Shown here piece after piece: positions 5,797 through 8,938 of a DNA stretch of 8,938 nt (the stretch's first letter is position 1; each line of letters starts with the position of its first letter). Source of the DNA: Betaproteobacteria bacterium (GTDB taxonomy: Bacteria; Pseudomonadota; Gammaproteobacteria; Burkholderiales; SG8-41); NCBI GenBank assembly GCA_025353085.1, contig JANXRI010000393.1, positions 1 to 8,938 on the forward strand. Direction: 5' to 3'. Both the position numbers and the translations under genes were made by a program. The notes beneath the pieces are model-generated. The model saw only the letters and a list, made by a program, of their open reading frames with translations, had not been told where the DNA came from and searched no databases.

Positions 5797-6215
5797 CGCG
5801 CATCGGACGGTAATCGCGATCGTGCCTCTGAAGATCGAAGCCAAAAAAGTAATCATCGGCGCCGTGGTGCTCATCATGGCGAATAGATGGGTTCTTCTCA
5901 AAGCGCTCATCGCGCCCGTCTTGATCGGGGAGATCCGTTCACTCATCGACGTCATGGCGCTCTGTCGTCATGGTTGTGATTATCGCGCCCCTAGCTTCGT
6001 TTGCTACCAAACACCAGATATTTATCGACGCATCGTCGACTTCATTGCCATAAAGGTTGCAAAAAATACACGCGTAGCAATCAGGCCTGGCCAATCGGGA
6101 GCCGATGCTTGCGGAATATTGCCGTGTATTTGATTGTCGTCTCGTACCTACAACACTCTCGGGGTTGAAGGAAGTGCTGCCGCCTGTGCTTCGATGGTAT
6201 ATTTCCCACTGTCAT

Positions 6216-6242
6216 ACGCTGTCGCCGTCTGTGAGACAGCGT
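6216..6242. repeat. 8-bp stem inverted repeat
   Basis: ACGCTGTC (6216-6223) pairs perfectly with GACAGCGT (6235-6242) across an 11-nt loop. No T-run follows on either side, so I do not call it a terminator. Confidence 0.45.
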
Positions 6243-6293
6243 CAACACAATTGGCGAGCCTCTATTGAATTCATCCTCGGCGTTGCTGAAAGC

Positions 6294-6308
6294 CTGTTGC
6301 AGCAACAG
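6294..6308. repeat. 15-bp perfect palindrome CTGTTGC-A-GCAACAG
   Basis: Seven-base arms around a single A. The size suits a protein binding site, but nothing links it to a nearby promoter. Confidence 0.4.
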
Positions 6309-6400
6309 TTTGCGTTCAGCGGGGCAGTCGCGTTGCGCACCGTCGCGCCCCACGGTTTCGCGCGCAAACAGCGGGGTCGGAAAGGCACGACCGTGAGGCG

Positions 6401-6417
6401 ATAGTTTTCTAAACTAT
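6401..6417. repeat. AT-rich inverted repeat ATAGTTT-TCT-AAACTAT
   Basis: Perfect 7-bp arms with a 3-nt centre, about 60 bp upstream of the glycosyltransferase start. It stands out as AT-rich against the local sequence and could be an operator for that gene, though it is also short enough to be chance. Confidence 0.35.
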
Positions 6418-6478
6418 GTGTCCCGTGCATACTTCTGCCTGGGTGTTTACAAGCCGCTGCTCAAATGACTAAGCCGTC

Positions 6479-7705
6479 GTGAGAATTTTACATTCAGCCC
6501 GGAAGCGGTTGAGAGACTGCCTGAGGGCGCTAAAAATCGGCGCCTTCGGAGACAGGCTGACCGACATCGCCGCTGAATACTCGTTTTTGCGCCGCGAGCC
6601 GATCGGCTCTGCGCAAGCCGCGGCCGGCGCCCCGCCAAAGTCAATCAACTGGATCGTGCCGCCGTTTCCATTCGGCGCCGGCGGTCATCTGAATATTTTC
6701 AGGTTTGTTCAATTACTTGAGCATCGGGGTTATGAATGCCGGATAGTGATCAACAGCGGCTCGTGGTTTGGCGCCGCCCGAGAAGTAAAAGCGAGAATCT
6801 GCACATCATTCATGCCAGTTCAGGCCGCGGTCTATATTGGCCTGGAAAATGCGCCACCGGCTTTTTACACGGTCGCGACCGGCTGGCAGACCGCCTATAT
6901 GGCAATGCGATTTCAAGCCACGCGCTTTCGCTGTTATTTCGTGCAGGATTTCGAACCCTGGTTTTATGCGATGGGATCGAACTACGTGCTGGCCGAGGAT
7001 ACGTATCGTATGGGCCTGGTCGGGATCACCGATGGGAATTGGCTGCGCGACAAGCTCGTCGCCGATTACGGAATGGAAGCGCACAGCGTCGGTTTTTCGT
7101 TCGACCCGCGCATTTATTTTCCGGACCGAAAGAAAGAGCCGCGGCCGCGCAAGAAACTTTTTTTCTACGCCCGGCCTTCGACCGAGCGGCGGGCGTTCGA
7201 GCTCGGCGTGCTGATCCTGGCCGAAGTGAAAAAGCGGATGGACGACGTCGAAATCGTGCTCGTCGGCGCTGCGCTTGACGAATATTCACTGCCTTTTCAG
7301 TACACCGCAAAAGGCATCGTGCATCCCGATTTACTCGGCGCGCTGTATCGCGATTGCGATCTCGCATTGGTTCTTTCGTTCACTAATTTGTCCCTCGCTC
7401 CACTCGAATTAATGGCGTGCGGCGTGCCCGTAATCAGCAATCGCGGTCCGAACACCGAGTGGTTGATGGCGGACACATTCTGCTGCCTCGTGCGCCCGCG
7501 CGTCGCCGAGGTGACCGAAGCGATTTGCCGGCTACTCACCAACGAAGCGGAAAGAAATAAATTACGCGAGGCCGGCTTGCTCAAGGCACAGTCCACCTCA
7601 TGGGAAGACGAAGCCGACAAGATGGCGGAGATTTTTGCAACGCTCGCCGGTCGCCAGCGCAAGGAAGCCGGCGGCTCCTCGAAACCTGCGCTCGTTTTTC
7701 CTTAG
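6479..7705 (+). CDS. WsaF-type (rhamnosyl) glycosyltransferase, GT-B fold
   Basis: A 408-residue glycosyltransferase resembling WsaF, a GT4 rhamnosyltransferase of bacterial surface-glycan assembly. It would transfer an activated sugar to a growing polysaccharide in the cytoplasm. Recognisable blocks are NWIVPPFPFGAGGH at 57-70 (start of the N-terminal domain), YFVQDFEPWFYAMGS at 153-167, GITDGNWLRDKL at about 172-183, FYARPSTERRAFELG at 229-243, and LSLAPLELMACGVPVI at 304-319, which corresponds to the GT4 sugar-nucleotide-binding acidic motif. There is no signal peptide or membrane segment. The GTG at 6479 is the furthest possible start, since an in-frame TAA lies directly upstream, but it has no Shine-Dalgarno; the first 54 residues are not typical of the family, so the real start could be downstream. 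No other glycan genes are in the window, which is odd for such an enzyme. The sugar specificity is not certain. Confidence 0.85.
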   Translation: MRILHSARKRLRDCLRALKIGAFGDRLTDIAAEYSFLRREPIGSAQAAAGAPPKSINWIVPPFPFGAGGHLNIFRFVQLLEHRGYECRIVINSGSWFGAAREVKARICTSFMPVQAAVYIGLENAPPAFYTVATGWQTAYMAMRFQATRFRCYFVQDFEPWFYAMGSNYVLAEDTYRMGLVGITDGNWLRDKLVADYGMEAHSVGFSFDPRIYFPDRKKEPRPRKKLFFYARPSTERRAFELGVLILAEVKKRMDDVEIVLVGAALDEYSLPFQYTAKGIVHPDLLGALYRDCDLALVLSFTNLSLAPLELMACGVPVISNRGPNTEWLMADTFCCLVRPRVAEVTEAICRLLTNEAERNKLREAGLLKAQSTSWEDEADKMAEIFATLAGRQRKEAGGSSKPALVFP

Positions 7706-7805
7706 GCGCTTATTTGTTTGAGCGCTTCCGCTTTAGACAGCGCATGCTGCTCGCAGCCGTCTGATTCCTGCTATCGTCTTCCTATCCAATCAAAGGGGAA
7801 TCAGA
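7706..7805. other. Short intergenic region before the DUF1080 remnant
   Basis: No gene. A weak 5-bp stem GCGCT/AGCGC (7706-7725) follows the glycosyltransferase stop. AAGGGGA at 7793-7799, 6 nt before ATG 7806, is a good Shine-Dalgarno for the broken gene that follows. Confidence 0.4.
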
Positions 7806-8033
7806 ATGAAAAAATATCCACAATTGCGGCCGCACTGCTGGTCGTTGTATTTGCTCTCGTCGGGTGTGCCGGCGCTCCGTCAGGCCCGGGCTGGACCACG
7901 CTGATCGACGGCGAAAAAGGTCTCGAGAATTTCACCCGCCTCGGCGAAGCCAACTGGACGGCCAGCCAGGGCGCCATCTCAGTACAACGCGGGCACGATC
8001 AAGTTTCGGAAGGTGATGGTCAGGCGGTTGTAA
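7806..8033 (+). pseudogene. DUF1080 (3-keto-disaccharide hydrolase-like) lipoprotein, frameshifted and internally deleted
   Basis: An intact Shine-Dalgarno (AAGGGGA, 7793-7799) and ATG at 7806 lead into ATG plus six A (7809-7814). In this frame translation stops after 32 codons. With one more A the reading becomes MKKISTIAAALLVVVFALVGC, a perfect lipoprotein signal with lipobox LVGC, followed by GWTTLIDGEKGLENFTRLGEANWTASQGAIS, recognisable as the start of a DUF1080 domain. At about 7971-7982 homology jumps: in another frame QYNAGTIKFRKVMVRRL then TAA (8031-8033) is the usual C-terminal end of DUF1080 proteins. About 100-130 residues expected between the two blocks are missing. So the gene carries two lesions, a one-base loss in a homopolymer and an internal deletion that also changes frame. 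Intact relatives are secreted glycoside-processing lipoproteins. No function is expected from this copy. Confidence 0.82.
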
Positions 8034-8085
8034 CGGACCGCTTATCGAGCTTTTTATAAATCATTACACCGTCCGATTCCCCGAG

Positions 8086-8110
8086 GCCCCTTCCCGGAGG
8101 GCGAGGGGGC
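8086..8110. repeat. GC-rich imperfect palindrome between the DUF1080 remnant and the TAXI gene
   Basis: GCCCC (8086-8090) pairs with GGGGC (8106-8110), and CCC (8093-8095) with GGG (8099-8101) around GGA. It lies between convergent genes about 50 bp past the DUF1080 stop. It resembles the other intergenic palindromes of the window in style but not closely in sequence. Without a T-run a terminator role is unsupported. The remainder of 8034-8207 holds nothing recognisable. Confidence 0.5.
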
Positions 8111-8207
8111 GTCGAGCAAAATGCGCGGTCGCTTATTTTGGAAATATCAATAACACGGGTAGACGCGTGCCCCTTGCCGATCTTTTAGCGCGCCACGGCA
8201 GCACAAG

Positions 8208-8938
8208 CTACCCGGGTGGCAGCCGTTCCTTGTGCAGCCGCAGCGCGCGCAGCAAGTCTGCGATCAGCGTTTCCTGATATCGGTAGGACATTTCCTCGCC
8301 CATAGGCACCAGCACCGACAACGACTGCTGGCGGCATCTCGCTGAGAGCTCCGACAAGCGCAGTATCAGATCATCGATCTGCGCACGCGCCTCAGGCACG
8401 AGGTGACGCGCGTCGAGCGGCATTGCGGCGATCGAATCAAGGGTGGTAGCAGAGGTGTAGAGCGCCGCAATTTCGCGCTCGATCCTTATCCGATTGGCAT
8501 CGACGCGCCACAGGCGGAAGCGATGCCACAGCGCCATGCCGCTGAACAACACCGAGAAAGCCACGCCGAGCTGGATCCAGGTGGGCATCGGCATGATGTC
8601 CACCGCCCATGGCGCGTACTTGCCAAGCAGGTCGGGCCCTTCCGCGCTGTAAAAGTTGGCGGCTACCGGCGACATCGGCAACCCGGTCAGGTTGGGCTGC
8701 CCCTTGTTATGGCGTATGAAAGTCGGAAATACTTCCGCAACCGCCGTCAGGAATCCCTGCGTGACACCGTCCGGTGCGCAGCCGTTGCCGACGATGAGCG
8801 CGTCGATCTGCAGCACCCTCTTGTCCTCGCGCGGCAGCTTGCGCACGTAGTCCATCTGCCCGGCCTGGATCACCCCCACACGCGTAAAGGGTAGATGGCG
8901 CACGAGCGATGCCACATCGGGCAGTTGCAGAATATGCA
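8208..8938 (-). CDS. TAXI-family TRAP-type solute receptor, C-terminal part with membrane anchor (runs off right edge)
   Basis: The last 242 codons of a TAXI-family solute-binding protein are present; the reading frame is open to the window edge, so the start lies outside. Residues near the edge (LPDVASLVRHLPFTRVGVIQAG) and the later NFYSAEGPDLLGKYAPWAVDI match the second half of the TAXI domain, in particular the FYxxGPxxLxxYxPxW pattern. After this comes one hydrophobic segment, WIQLGVAFSVLFSGMAL, then a basic RFRLWR stop-transfer stretch and about 95 residues of helical, charge-rich tail that should lie in the cytoplasm. This is the membrane-anchored subgroup of TAXI proteins and not the freely periplasmic form. 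It converges on the DUF1080 remnant and ends with TAG at 8208. The ligand and any associated permease are not visible. Confidence 0.8.
   Translation of the reverse strand, partial: HILQLPDVASLVRHLPFTRVGVIQAGQMDYVRKLPREDKRVLQIDALIVGNGCAPDGVTQGFLTAVAEVFPTFIRHNKGQPNLTGLPMSPVAANFYSAEGPDLLGKYAPWAVDIMPMPTWIQLGVAFSVLFSGMALWHRFRLWRVDANRIRIEREIAALYTSATTLDSIAAMPLDARHLVPEARAQIDDLILRLSELSARCRQQSLSVLVPMGEEMSYRYQETLIADLLRALRLHKERLPPG

Larger units (their letters stand above)
5797..6478. other. 682-bp stretch without a recognisable gene
   Basis: Both strands have open frames here but none gives a family I recognise. The most suggestive is a plus-strand frame at 5822-6133 (GTG start, 103 codons) whose first 45 residues are strongly hydrophobic (VIIGAVVLIMANRW, then LLKALIAPVLIGEI), but it lacks a ribosome binding site and continues into low-quality sequence. 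A second plus-strand frame at 6105-6404 starts with ATG but resembles nothing known. Base composition is visibly less GC-rich between about 6000 and 6300 than in the flanking genes. Small symmetrical elements are present at 6216-6242, 6294-6308 and 6401-6417. The stretch may be a decayed gene or gene remnants. Confidence 0.5.

Noticed and set aside
5500..5955. 151-codon minus-strand frame covering the end of the second bug gene
   Set aside because: Most of it is antisense to a clear coding region and no family is recognisable in the part beyond.
7809..7814. Programmed slippage at A6 restoring the lipoprotein frame
   Set aside because: Slippage at A-runs is known, but the second, frame-changing deletion downstream would still prevent a normal product, so decay is simpler.
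1..8938. tRNA, rRNA, transposase, integrase, toxin-antitoxin or phage defence genes
   Set aside because: None was found on reading either strand; the window contains no complete mobile element or defence system I can support.

Overview
The window looks like a piece of a GC-rich betaproteobacterial chromosome, most likely Burkholderiales or a close relative. The main reason is that it carries two periplasmic binding proteins of the tripartite tricarboxylate transporter (TctC/Bug) family, which is greatly expanded in that group. An AcnA-type aconitase, a TAXI-family receptor and several families of GC-rich palindromic intergenic repeats fit the same picture. This assignment is inference from gene content, not a phylogeny.

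Layout. 1-264 (minus) is the first 88 codons of aconitase AcnA. 274-585 has no gene and holds two diverged palindromes plus a ten-unit 9-bp tandem array. 586-3083 (minus) reads as one operon in the order Bug binding protein, TPP-enzyme alpha subunit (TTG start), TPP-enzyme beta subunit, and a 99-codon ORF that looks like an MmgE/PrpD start joined to a Bug-like end. 3084-3395 is a divergent intergenic region packed with inverted repeats. 3396-4693 (plus) is a GMC oxidoreductase that has lost its FAD-binding N-terminus. 4705-4804 is a composite inverted-repeat element, followed by a complete second Bug protein at 4834-5796. 5797-6478 has no gene I can recognise. 6479-7705 is a WsaF-type glycosyltransferase. 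7806-8033 is a wrecked DUF1080 lipoprotein gene. 8208 to the right edge (minus) is the C-terminal part of a TAXI-family receptor.

How the genes work together. The minus-strand operon pairs capture of a small carboxylate in the periplasm (Bug) with a two-subunit thiamine-diphosphate enzyme of the sulfopyruvate/phosphonopyruvate decarboxylase type. This suggests uptake and decarboxylation of a 2-oxo acid or related compound. No TctA/TctB membrane subunits are present, so the binding proteins are orphans here.

The most striking theme is decay by internal deletion. Three loci (586-885, 3396-4693, 7806-8033) each keep a recognisable beginning and/or end but lack the middle, and palindromic repeats lie close to all three. 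No intact novel defence or mobile system is visible. The observations most worth checking are the deletion remnants, the hairpin pair in front of the TTG start, the clustered inverted repeats in the divergent region and the repeat elements.
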